Source: Phoronis australis (taxonomy: Eukaryota > Phoronida > Phoronidae). From it: a DNA stretch of 27,341 nucleotides. The position numbers and the translations under genes are program-made. The DNA lies in the NCBI GenBank assembly GCA_002633005.1, contig NMRA01000106.1, forward strand, positions 75,599 to 102,939, read 5' to 3'. The notes beneath the pieces were generated by a model. It was not told the origin of the DNA and searched no databases. It saw only the letters and a program-made list of their open reading frames with translations. Shown piece by piece: positions 17,995-27,341 of this stretch; positions within the stretch are counted from its first letter, which is position 1; each line of letters starts with the position of its first letter.

Positions 17995-18860
17995 ACAAGT
18001 TCTTATTGTCTTGCTTTGAACACTCATATCATCGTTTACCCAGTTTACCATTACATATTACGTCAACACAGAAGGGAGGGTGAGAAAACATAACCGTTGG
18101 TGAACCCCCCATATGTTTCTGTAGTTGATATTAAGTGCTCATCTTGTCTTAAATTTAATGTCCGAGGCATTACATCAGATATATAGCGAACTGTGCTATT
18201 ATAATGGTTAAAACGGGAGAATGCCCATATGGTTTATTCACAAGTAACAATAACGTTCCTGGAAGCATTGAATTCCAAGTCGCAACACTAACCATATTGG
18301 AGGTATTGTAACTTAAATTTATCCACGGTTGGATTTTGAACTATGCTCAACCCAGACGATGCTGATGGTAGGTTTAGTAAAAATGCCTATTTTCCAAATG
18401 AAACTTAGAACGGTGAAATCGAATTTCTGGAGCTGTGTCATTTAAAAATTGCGTCCCCACTGGCTTAGGTAAAACAGGAAAACTCGTGTATGTACACCAA
18501 TTTTGACTTTTTAAAACTTAAGTGTAATATGACAGCTGGCGCGAAAATAAAGCAGGCCACTAAAGAGTTTGTATTTTTTGACAAGTTAATCATCTATACT
18601 TCAAAATAACTGAAAATTAGTTGAGAGGGAATGGTCTGCGGTAATTATACGTTCGTTATTGAATCGTTTACTATTAAAATGAAATAACAAAATCCGTTGG
18701 CTTTCACAGTAATAAATATTATCAATATATAGATGACAAAACTTATTAAAATGGAAATTTGGAAAACTTCATAAGTTAAGCGTTTTTTTTGTGAAATTTT
18801 GTTGAAACATAGGTACCGGTCGGGTACCCAAGTTTCCGGTCCGCCTATGACAGAAGGGAT
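17995..18860. other. AT-rich DNA, nothing recognised
   Basis: A minus-strand open frame (18881-18645) encodes a hydrophobic run, but it is AT-driven and lacks family resemblance. Near 18812-18828 there is a short palindrome (GGTACCGGTCGGGTACC). Confidence 0.4.
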
Positions 18861-18899
18861 CATTAGGCGCGAAATTGGCAAAAGTGGTGGCGATGGGGT

Positions 18900-19085
18900 G
18901 GAATTTGAAATTTGGGATCACGGCCGGGGGAGCAAAAGTTTGTCAAAGTCAATTTGAATACCAACAACAAATCAACATGACCTGTAGAAATAACGCTGCT
19001 CTGAGATCTGTGGCGAACACATCTTCCACACAAACGCTCATCAACTCGATTAAAAATGCCAAATGCCCAATTTCCAACAACCAAT
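18900..19085 (+). pseudogene. Possible prefoldin subunit 4 (PFDN4-like) pseudogene
   Basis: The plus-strand frame ending at the stop 19085-19087 contains FEYQQQINM, then RNNAAL, then TQTLINSIKNAK. Prefoldin subunit 4 has the same order near its N-terminus (FEDQQKIN, FARN, then a coiled coil with LQNLEDA). The match covers only the first part of the protein, and several conserved positions are replaced (FA by TC, for example). The frame stops where the beta-hairpin region should begin. A DDEQEA word follows in another frame at about 19109. No splice sites or poly-A tail are visible, so processed or duplicated origin is open. The identification rests on remembered family sequence and could be chance. 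Confidence 0.35.
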
Positions 19086-19089
19086 GATC

Positions 19090-20040
19090 ATTAATCAATG
19101 TGCCTTGGACGACGAACAAGAAGCGGTAAACGCTCTTAAAAAGATGTGAGAAACATCAAGATTTGATAAGAAGTTAATTGCATGACCTCCCACAATGGAG
19201 ATGTAGTCGTAAATTATGTATTATCAAAATATGAAGAAGACCAAAAATGTACTAAAACATAACCGGAAAGTAGTCTGGCTCACCTTGGGTGTTCGGAAAT
19301 CAGTAGAAAGATATATTTTCACAACTACAAAAATACAGATGGGTGTGTAACATTATAATCTAGTAGTGTTTCTGGCTTTATCAGTTAAAAACGCAGTCGT
19401 CCACAAGATTTCCTACTAGTTGGTTAAGTTTAGAGAATAATCCCTTGCAAATGGATGATGTTTCCGAGTCTCCGATGGGGGTCACCTTTGCAAGGAATTT
19501 CCATACAAATAGATCCCTGTCTGAGTCCACTATGTTAATGGTTGGATGTTCTAGTGTTCTTGCTGAACCCTCCATCAAAACTCAGTACTCCAGGAGTAGT
19601 GAGACGAAGAACGGTGGCGGTCACACGTGCCAGTCTGATCAGGCACGTTGGGCACAAGCCATTACTCTCAGTTTCCAAATAAAAAATGCCTCACTTTATT
19701 GTCTTCATAGGTTTTGCACGTATAAAGCTATCGTGAATGCGTACAAGACAATTTTGAAACTGGTGCACTTTCGCCATAACGTGATCGAGTCTTAGTTGTT
19801 TCTCGATTTTGTTCATGTGCACATTAACCAATGCAAGATTTACCGTGGGGCTAGCTAGATACTTTGGGTCCCGTTCAGGGTTTGGGAAGATAAAGAAGCA
19901 GGAGGAAGGACAAGGAGGTTCCAAAATGGTGGGCAAGAAGTTTTTGGACAGGTAGCTCAATCGACCGTTATGTTGAACAGAAAAAATATTAAGCAATTAA
20001 CATTTCCAGTTTCGTCCCTTTTGTATCATGCGTATTAGCA
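19090..20040. other. Unassigned region with overlapping open frames
   Basis: Plus-strand (19445-19795, 116 codons) and minus-strand (19996-19691, 101 codons) frames overlap. Neither shows a domain I recognise. It may be older transposon sequence belonging to the LINE fragment that follows, but I cannot show that. Confidence 0.35.
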
Positions 20041-20044
20041 AGCT

Positions 20045-20617
20045 GGTCTGCAAATCAACGCCGAGAAAACCAAGACGATATGCATAACGCCGGGCAAAAT
20101 GGCCATCTCAGTGGCTGGGAAAGCGATAGATGTCCAGTCGTTCACATATCTGTGTAAAATGGTCAGCACTATGGGTGGAACAGGAGAAGACGCCAGGGCT
20201 CGTATTTAGAATGTCCGTCAAACGCATGCCATGGTGAAACATGTGAGGAAGTCCAAACCGTCCCTGAAAACTAAACTCAAGAACTTCAACTCAAAACTGT
20301 CCGCTCCGCTTTACGGCTCAGAGAGTCTGACATATAGTGACTTACAAAGTCCATCATCGACAATGTCCTAGTATTTGTAAACAGAAATGTGCGTAAAATT
20401 CTGCAAATCAAGTGCTCTGATAGAATAACGAATGAAACTGTGTGGATCAGAGCAGGGCAGGAAGCCACAGAGAGCCAGAGTACGAGAAGGAATTGGAGGT
20501 GGATTAGTGGTCACCTGCTACAAAAGCCGAATGCCAATACCACCAGGCTTTTAACTGGAACCCCCAAGGAAGTAGGAAGCGAGGCTGATCTGTGCAAAAC
20601 TTTGGTAAAACTGTGAC
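20045..20617 (+). pseudogene. Decayed LINE (non-LTR retrotransposon) reverse transcriptase C-terminus
   Basis: The plus strand keeps recognisable blocks from the end of a non-LTR reverse transcriptase: GLQINAEKTKT (palm to thumb), FTYLCKMVSTMGG (the FTYLG block), then after an in-frame stop at 20207-20209 LKTKLKNFNSKLSAPLYGSES. In a second frame follow ILQIKCSDRITNETVW, GQEATES, RRNWRWISGHLLQKP and TTRLLTGTP. This order is typical of LINE polyproteins downstream of the catalytic motif; the catalytic YADD box itself is not present, so the 5' part is missing. At least one stop and one frameshift make it dead. Clade is uncertain. Confidence 0.85.
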
Positions 20618-20619
20618 GT

Positions 20620-21685
20620 CTGAATACTTCTTTAGGTGGCCAGAGGCGTAAGTGAATAATATTAGCAAGTATGCAGACGAGTTATGAATATATTTCCAAG
20701 CGTTTTCTAAACTGCGCGAGATGTTTAGGCATTCAGTCATGTGCGATCACACTCACGTATCTTGAAAATTTTCGTAATTCTTTTCTTCGGTAAATGTCTA
20801 TCAAAAATCAAACGACGACGACTGAAACCTTTATATTTTACTGAATTTCGCTTACCGAATCCCTGAAAACACCATTATTTTTGGCCTTTAGAAAGTTTAA
20901 TATGCCGATATTGCAAAAAATATAGCTGTCTTGTTTCACTGCCCTTCATGGTAGTTAATTGTGACATTTTTACAAGAACATTCATCTTTGAAACTCATTT
21001 AAATGTGTATTCGGTTTTATTTCCATTTGCATTTTTGAAAAAAAATTTACAGCATATAACAAAATCCATTTTTTAAAGTTCATGACGCAATCCATTATTC
21101 TTAACTTCACGGTTTGTACTGAGATACTTGTGTCCTCGATGTTGCTAAGTAACCCATTGCGTCATCCTTTGTTCTTTCCATTTGTTTTTAGCAACTAGCC
21201 TCATAACAACTTCGACCACCAAGCTGTCAAGACGTGTTTGGTGATAGCTCCAGTCATGTGATTCGAGATGCGCATGTTCAGCTAACGTGTCGTTACCTGG
21301 ACGACGCCTTCCTCTAAGTGCAGGTTAGCAACTAATCATGGTCTTGTTGGACAGTGTTCCTATGTTTTTTTGCCAGTATTACAGTTTATTTTCCTTCGTA
21401 GCTTAATTGATTCAGTTGACAAAAATATCCTTTCACAATCAACTGATTAATTTTTTTACTGAAACATTTATTAATTCGACCAACCAGTACATAGTTGTAC
21501 AGCAATATGAAATCTAGTCAAGTACATCAGACAAATTATGGACATTATTGAACCCTATAAAAGCTAGTTGCTAGGCAAAAAAGAAGACCACCTTGCCTGG
21601 AATCTCTCAGGGTCCAATTTGCAATTGTAAATAATTTTTCCAGGTTGTGGTAATCACACACTTCACGTAAAAATGACTGAAAATT
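20620..21685. other. Intergenic or intron DNA, nothing recognised
   Basis: AT-rich except for 21225-21330, which has more CpG. On the minus strand that patch contains CCAG before GTAACG (a donor-like site near 21298), but no coding start that would fit the missing MIC26/27 exon. Confidence 0.4.
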
Positions 21686-21689
21686 GTGC

Positions 21690-22085
21690 TTAGTCTTTGA
21701 AGTCTTGCCTATATAAATGAAATTTCGCTAAGCAAAGAATTAAATTTACAACTTCTAATCTACAGTCTGGATCTCCAAACAAGGCGGTAGACATATTTAA
21801 CTGCAAAGGGAAATCGCACTGATTTATCATCCATGTTTTTAAACTTCTGAACAAGTGAACATTCCCAATACAAATGTAGAATTGTTTCTTCGTGTTGCTC
21901 ACAAAAAGAACACAAAGACGATTCACTAACACCTATTTTCTTTAAATGAGAGTATGCACTAATAAGTCTGTGGTTGATACGGAATTGAAACCATCTGAGT
22001 CTGAAGTACAATGATAAATTACAGAATGATTTTTTTCCGAGACTGAGTATCATCGCATAAGTTAATTTCTCTCTCCCACTTGTAG
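21690..22085 (-). pseudogene. Decayed LINE C-terminus with zinc-finger (zf-RVT-like)
   Basis: Minus-strand frame 22053-21760 encodes LRWFQFRINHRLIS, then CSFCEQHEETILHLYWEC with the Cys-x2-Cys...His...Cys arrangement found at the C-terminus of many LINE polyproteins. Near 21830 the frame shifts, and the remaining TALFGDPD ... NLILCLAKFHLYR tail is read in a second frame to a stop at about 21690. Sequence upstream of 22053 also looks frameshifted (an REIN.C.DTQSRKK block). It lacks the reverse transcriptase and endonuclease. It differs in type and strand from the fragment at 20045-20617, so these are two independent insertions. Confidence 0.85.
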
Positions 22086-22089
22086 CAGT

Positions 22090-22890
22090 GTTTCTATGTT
22101 GATTAGTGGCATAAAGACTTATCTACTAGTAGTCCATAGCATCCAGATTATATATGTTCTTTGTGTATTGCAACTGAACTTTAGTGTTGGACATATTTGC
22201 ATTTTTATAGATCTCCTCTGGGCGAAAGCTTTCAATTGCAGAGAGTCGACTAACGAAGGAGAAGCGACCCAGCTTTCCTACGGCTACACTGATAAAGTTC
22301 GACTCGCCCAATGGAGGCTGTCTAAGGGTGATAGAGCACTCGAGACAAAGAGGACACCATCTACTCCGTCTCGTACCGCCCGGCTCTAGAACCTACATGG
22401 AGAGGAAGTTACCAATAGTCTACAAAAGTACACGTGATATATCATCAGCTGAACGGCGATCGGCGAACCCACTGATGGAGAGTAAGACCAGACACTGCTA
22501 CGTGAAGGTATTTCACTTGTCGAGTCAACTATTACAAGTAAACAAATGTGTACCTTTACCATTGGTCATCGGATGAAACAGAATAATGACCCGCAGAGGT
22601 CTTCGCAAGTTTAAACTTAAAATGAACCATCCTTATAAGGCACACCATTGGATAATACGCATGACGCACACTCGTAGTTCTGTACCTTTGCAGTAGACGT
22701 GTGACGTCATGCTTCATATTAGTGGGAGTCGGCAGAACACTGTGAATGGTCAAACGTAAATTCAATTCACTTTTCATCTTCACATATGGTTACTTGTAAA
22801 CAAGAGGACGTTGCAAATCCGTGATTCTCGACTGTTCCGCGCTTGCATCAACAGGCCTAGTGTGGTTAAGTGCTTGGTAGATGATCAAAG
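22090..22890. other. Intergenic DNA, nothing recognised
   Basis: Several short open frames on both strands without recognisable domains. This stretch precedes the satellite array; the array-like sequence starts at about 22893. Confidence 0.4.
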
Positions 22891-22892
22891 TT

Positions 22893-25800
22893 GATGAACT
22901 GTGGACATCGTTTTATGATCAAAGAAAAGACTGACTGTTACCATCCGTGTGCGAAATGGGCACGTGCACGGGGAAAACCTTTTTAGACAAAAGACGGTCG
23001 AATTGTAAGTGGCGGACCAAGACATAGCTCAACAGTCAGAAAACGCGAGGAAACGTCTAAAAGTAAAACCACTGTGTTACGAGAACTTGCGAACTTTTAA
23101 ATTGTAATTTTAAAAAACTCAACGTGGATATCGTCCTGTGATCGAGACTGACTGCTGCCTTCAGTGTGCGAAATGGGCACGTGCACGGGGGAGGACCTTT
23201 AGACAGAAGATGGTCTAATTGTAAGTGGCAGATCTACAGCCAGAAAACGCGTTGTAACGTTTAAAAAGTAAAACCATGCCACTGTGTTACGAGAATTTGC
23301 GCACCGTCGAATTGTAAGTTTTAAAAATCTCAATGTGGACATCATCCTCTGATCAAGAGACTGACTGTACCTTCCGTGTGCGAAATGGGCACGTGCACGG
23401 GGGTACCATTTTAGACAAAGGGCGGTCTAATTGTAAGTGGCAAATCAAGACATCACTCTACAGTGAATTGTAATTTTTAGAAATCTCAATGTGGACACCG
23501 TCTTATGATCAAGCGACTGACTGTACCTTCCCTGTGCGAAATGGGCACGTGCACGGGGTTACCCTTTTAGACAGAAGACGGTCCAATCGTATGTGGCGGA
23601 TCAAGGCATCATTCTACAGTCAATTGTAACTTATAGAAATCTCAATGTGGACACCGTCTTATGATCAAGAGACTGACTGTACCTTCCGTGTGCGAAATGG
23701 GCACGTGCACGGGGTACCCTTTTAGACAGAAGACCGTCCAATCGTATGTGGCGGATCAAGGCATCATTCTACAGTCAATTGTAACTTATAGAAATCTCAA
23801 TGTGGACACCGTCTTATGATCAAGAGACTGACTGTACCTTCCGTGTGCGAAATGGGCACGTGCACGGGGTACCCTTTTAGACAGAAGACCGTCCAATCGT
23901 ATGTGGCGGATCAAGGCATCATTCTACAGTCAATTGTAACTTATAGAAATCTCAATGTGGACACCGTCTTATGATCAAGAGACTGACTGTACCTTCCGTG
24001 TGCGAAATGGGCACGTGCACGGGGTATCCTTTTAGACAGAAGGCAGTCTAATTGTAAGTGGCGGATCAAGAAATCACTCTACAGTCAAATATAACTTTTA
24101 GAAATCTCTAAGTGGACATTGTATTATGATCAAGAGACTGACTGTACCTTCCGTGTGCGAAATGGGCTCGTGCACGGGGGTACCCATTTAGACAGAGGAC
24201 GGTCTAATTGTAAGTGGCGGATCATGACATCACTCTACACTCAATTGTAAATTTTAGAAATCTCAATGTGGACAACGTCTTATGATCAAGAGACTGACTG
24301 TACCTTCCGTGTTCGAAATGGGCACGTGCACGGGTGTACCATATTAGGCAGAAGACGTTCTAATTGTAAGGGGTGGATCAAAACATCAGTCTACATTCAA
24401 TTGTCACTTTTAGAGATCTCAATGTGGGCATCGTCTTATGATAAAGACACTGACTGTTAGCTTCCGTGTGCGAAATGGGCACGTGCACGAGGGTACCGTT
24501 TTAGACAGAAGACAGTCTAATTGTAAGTGACGCATCAAGACATCACTCTACAGTCAATTATAACTTTTAGAAATCTCAATGTGGACACCGTCTTATGATC
24601 AAGAGACTGACTGTACCTTCCGTGTGCGAAATGGGCACGTGCACGGGGTATTCTTTCAGACAAGAGACAGTCTAATTGTAAGTGGCGGATCAAGACATCA
24701 CTCTACAGTCAATTGTAACTTTTAGAAATCTCAATGTGGACATTGTCTTATGGTCAAGTGACTGACTCTACCTTCCGTGTGCGAAATGGGCACGTGCACG
24801 GGGGTACCCTTTTAGACAGAAGATGGTCTAATTGTAAGTGGCGGATCAAGACATCACTCTACAGTCAATTTTAACTTTTAGAAATCTCAATGTGGACATC
24901 GTCTTATGATCAAGAGACTGGCTGTTACTTTCCGTGTACGAAATGGGCATGTGCACGGGGGTACCGTTTTAGACAGAAGACGGTCTAAATGTAAATGGCG
25001 GATCAAGACATCACTCTACGGTCAAATGTAACTTTTAGAAATCTTAATGTGGAAACCGTCTTATGCTCAAGAGACTGACTGTACCTTCTGTGCGAAATGG
25101 GCACGTGCACGGGGGTATTTTAGACAAAAGACGGTCTAATTGTAAGTGGCGGATCAAGACATCACTCTACAGTCAACTGTAACTTTTAGAAATCTCAATG
25201 TGGACATCGTCTCATGGTCAAGTGACTGACTGTACCTTCCGTGTGCGAAATGGGCACGTGCACGGGGGTACCATTTTAGACAGAGGGCGGTCTAATTGTA
25301 AGTGGCAAATCAAGACATCACTCTACAGTCAATTATAACTTTTAGAAATCTCAATGTGGACACCGTCTTATGATCAAGAGACTGACTGTACCTTCCGTGT
25401 GCGAAATGGGCACGTGCACGGGGTATCCTTTTAGAAAGAAGGCAGTCTAATTGTAAGTGGCGGATCAAGGCATCACTCTACACAAAATTGTAATTTTTAG
25501 AAATCTCAATGTGGACATCGTCTTGTGATCAAGAGACTGACTGTACATTCCGTGTTCGAAATGGGCACGTGCACGAGTGTACCATGTTAGGCAGAAGACG
25601 TTGTAATTGTAAGGGGTGGATTAAAACATCACTCTACATTTAATTGTGACTTTTAGAAATCCCAATGTGGACATCGTCTTATGATCCAGAGACTGACTGT
25701 TAGCTTCCGTGTGCGAAATGGGCACGTGCACGGGGGTACCGTTTTAGACAGAAGATAGTCTAATTGTAAGTGGCGCATCAAGACATCACTCTACAGTCAA

Positions 25801-26345
25801 TTGTAACTTTTAGAAATCTCAATGTGGACACCGTCTTATGATCAAGAGACTGACTCTACCTTCCGTGTGCGAAATGGGCACGTGCACGGGGGTACCGTTT
25901 TAGACAGAAGACGGTCTAATTGTAAGTGGCGGATCAAGACATCACTCTACAGTCAATTGTAACTTTTAGGAATCTCAATGTGGACATCATCTGGTAATCA
26001 AGAGACTGACTGCTACCTTCCGTGTGCGAAATGGGCACGTGCACGGGGGTAACCTTTTAGACAGAAGACAGTCTAAGTGGCGGATCAAGACATCACTCTA
26101 CAGTCAATTGTAACTTTTAGAAATCTCATTGTAGACATCGTCTAATGATCAAGAGACTGACTGCTACCTTCCGTGTGCGAAATGGTCACGTGCACGGGGG
26201 AGGACCCTTTTAGACAGAGGACGGTCTAAATGTAAGTGGCGTATCAAGACATCACTCTACAATCAGAACACGCGTGGTAACTTCTATAAAGGAAAACCGC
26301 TGTGTTACGAGAATTTGTGCACTTTTAAATTGTAACTTTTAAAAA
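22893..26345 (+). repeat. Satellite array, 21 monomers, ~155-bp period, conserved CACGTG block
   Basis: The block GCGAAATGGGCACGTGCACG starts at 22951, 23168, 23380, 23536, 23692, 23847, 24002, 24157, 24313, 24470, 24626, 24781, 24938, 25092, 25245, 25401, 25556, 25713, 25869, 26026 and 26177 (a few copies with one substitution). Spacing is 217 and 212 bp at first, then 151-157 bp. Each monomer also has a TTAGAC...GTCTAA inverted repeat, TAATTGTAAGTGGCGGATCA, AGAAATCTCAATGTGGACA and GACTGACTGT. The period is not a multiple of three and frames are broken in most copies, so it is not a protein repeat. The first two monomers and the last one carry an extra ~55-bp segment (AAAACG or AACACG, then CTGTGTTACGAGAA). 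No function can be assigned from sequence alone. Confidence 0.95.
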
Positions 26346-26655
26346 TCTCAGTGTTTAAATTGATATGCATATAGTATCTATATTTACATTTTATTTAACC
26401 TCTAATATTAATCATAGTTTACTTTATTATGACGTACAAGTTGTTTGTAAATAAATACTGCAAAAATCAATAAATTGTTATACAATTACAGGCTCATCTT
26501 TCGTGTGTATGCTTCGGGGTACTCCATTCGCGGCTGGGTATCTCAGTTGGGAAGGGTACGCCGTTAACATTTTTTAGCAAACAATGAAGAACTTTACCGT
26601 TGATTTCTATCTGTCTTCCAATCGTATGTCGCAATAACATTGAGCCAACAAGGTG
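26346..26655. other. AT-rich flank of the satellite
   Basis: Mostly AT-rich. At 26538-26552 a GTATCTCAGTTGGGA word resembles a pol III A box, but no B box lies at tRNA distance, so no RNA gene is called. Confidence 0.4.
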
Positions 26656-26660
26656 TACTT

Positions 26661-26830
26661 CAGTGGCGGATCTACGTTTTCAGTAAGGGGGGGTGTAAGA
26701 TTCCCGCAAAGGTCGAATCCTAGGCGCGTGGCGTCGAGCGGGGGAAGTCGGGTGGGAGGAACATTTTTTGTTTTTGTAGCCAAATAGGGAAATTTCCATG
26801 CATCCTGGTAAGTTTCTGGCACTTAACAGG
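26661..26830 (+). mobile_element. hAT-like transposon terminus (left end)
   Basis: CAGTGGCGGATCTACG at 26661-26676 is identical to the reverse complement of 861-876 and has the form of a hAT-type terminal repeat, followed by a G-rich run. The orientation implies that the element extends rightward, possibly beyond the window. No transposase frame is seen. Minus-strand open frames here (26822-26607, 26922-26680) lack recognisable domains. Confidence 0.35.
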
Positions 26831-26834
26831 TCTC

Positions 26835-27341
26835 TGGAGTTTTTCTTAAGATGATTAAAAACCCTTCTAGATTTCGTCACATGAACTTGGCTCATAAGTT
26901 TCGTGAAACCATTATTGTGCACATCTGGGTATGAGTCACGCCACCATCAAAATTTTTTGTTGGAACATCTGCTTACACACACTTTTTTTAGCATACGAAA
27001 AGTCGTATACGAAAAAGTGTGGTGTGTATACAAGGGTTTAGACAACTTCCAAATATTCAAGAGCATAAAGAGCACCGACGTGGCGTAAAAACTTGAATAT
27101 CGGATGATCGCGTAACAGCAGCCTCAAGTTGTCTAAGAACGAAGACCTGTACTGTTAGTCCGGAAATAAACATGTGTTCTGTCTCGTAACGAGAAAAACA
27201 GGCGAACGATGGTGCTCTCAGCTCATAGTCTATTATTAAAAGCGACAATAAATAATTAAGTATCTCTTTATTAAGCTGAATCACGTTGACAACAATTGAA
27301 AAACGTCAAATGTTTCAGGAAACAAATCATCTGAAAACAGT
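26835..27341. other. Right end of window, only a hairpin seen
   Basis: A hairpin at about 26975-27029 has arms CACACTTTTT...ATACGA and TCGTAT...AAAAAGTGTG around a 4-base AAAG loop. The remainder, including a 75-codon minus-strand frame (27284-27057), is not recognisable. Confidence 0.4.

Noticed and set aside
18645-18881. Minus-strand frame with a hydrophobic run, considered as the missing MIC26/27 first exon
   Set aside because: Hydrophobicity comes from AT-rich codons; no ApoO-like N-terminal motif or correctly phased donor was found.
19445-19996. Overlapping 116- and 101-codon frames
   Set aside because: No recognisable domain on either strand; position next to a LINE fragment suggests transposon debris, but there is no positive evidence.
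20838-20975. Short minus-strand frame beginning MNVLVKMSQLTTMKG, considered as the MIC26/27 N-terminus
   Set aside because: It faintly recalls the start of human MIC27 (KLTTM), but the following residues are not hydrophobic, it reaches a stop, and no phase-0 donor was seen.
22893-26345. CRISPR array or protein-coding tandem repeat
   Set aside because: Monomers are ~155 bp and similar along their whole length, not short repeats with unique spacers, and the genome is eukaryotic. The period is not a multiple of three and most frames contain stops.
26532-26600. tRNA-like start (GTATCTCAGTTGGGA)
   Set aside because: It resembles an A box, but no B box or acceptor-stem pairing is present at tRNA distance; the only GGTCGAATCC word is about 170 bp away at 26710.

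Overview
This is a stretch of invertebrate metazoan nuclear DNA with low gene density and many old repeats. The evidence is one split gene with GT-AG introns, a decayed TRIM (RING/B-box) copy, remnants of two LINE lineages, MITE-like inverted-repeat elements, a tRNA-derived SINE-like insertion and a 3.4-kb satellite array. The species cannot be fixed from the sequence. An invertebrate deuterostome (hemichordate or amphioxus-like) or a lophotrochozoan such as a mollusc would both fit.

The only gene I can assemble with confidence lies on the minus strand between 15770 and 6105. Seven exons with consistent splice sites and phases encode the C-terminal 241 residues of a MICOS-complex apolipoprotein O family protein (MIC26/MIC27; APOO/APOOL). 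Its core resembles both vertebrate paralogues and its C-terminal tail matches MIC27. The first coding exon, expected to carry the mitochondrial N-terminal segment, was not found and may lie in a long first intron or outside the window.

Layout: 1-880 is mostly featureless and ends in a hAT-like terminus. 888-2800 holds a modular dispersed repeat built of ~150-bp modules, each carrying a CTCF-consensus-like CCACTAGGKGGCRC block and closing with a hairpin. 3692-4767 holds two adjacent MITE-like elements whose central segment is inverted in one relative to the other. 5435-5565 is a candidate exon of an unknown minus-strand gene. 6105-15770 is the MIC26/27 gene; its introns contain two more copies of the CTCF-motif repeat (9740-12860), a 93-bp palindrome (13978-14070), a 25-bp minisatellite (14530-14740) and a plus-strand TRIM pseudogene (15063-15490). 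16025-16575 is a second copy of a dispersed repeat also present at 11335-11690, with a tRNA-like insertion. 18900-19085 looks like a prefoldin-subunit-4-like pseudogene. 20045-20617 (plus) and 21690-22085 (minus) are dead LINE C-termini. 22893-26345 is a 21-copy satellite with a ~155-bp period, in which 19 copies carry CACGTG inside a strongly conserved block. 26661 onward begins with another hAT-like terminus.

No operon or multi-gene system is present. The most unusual content is the repeat architecture: CTCF-like sites at near-nucleosomal spacing, an element pair with a flipped core, and an E-box satellite whose long monomers survive only at its two edges.
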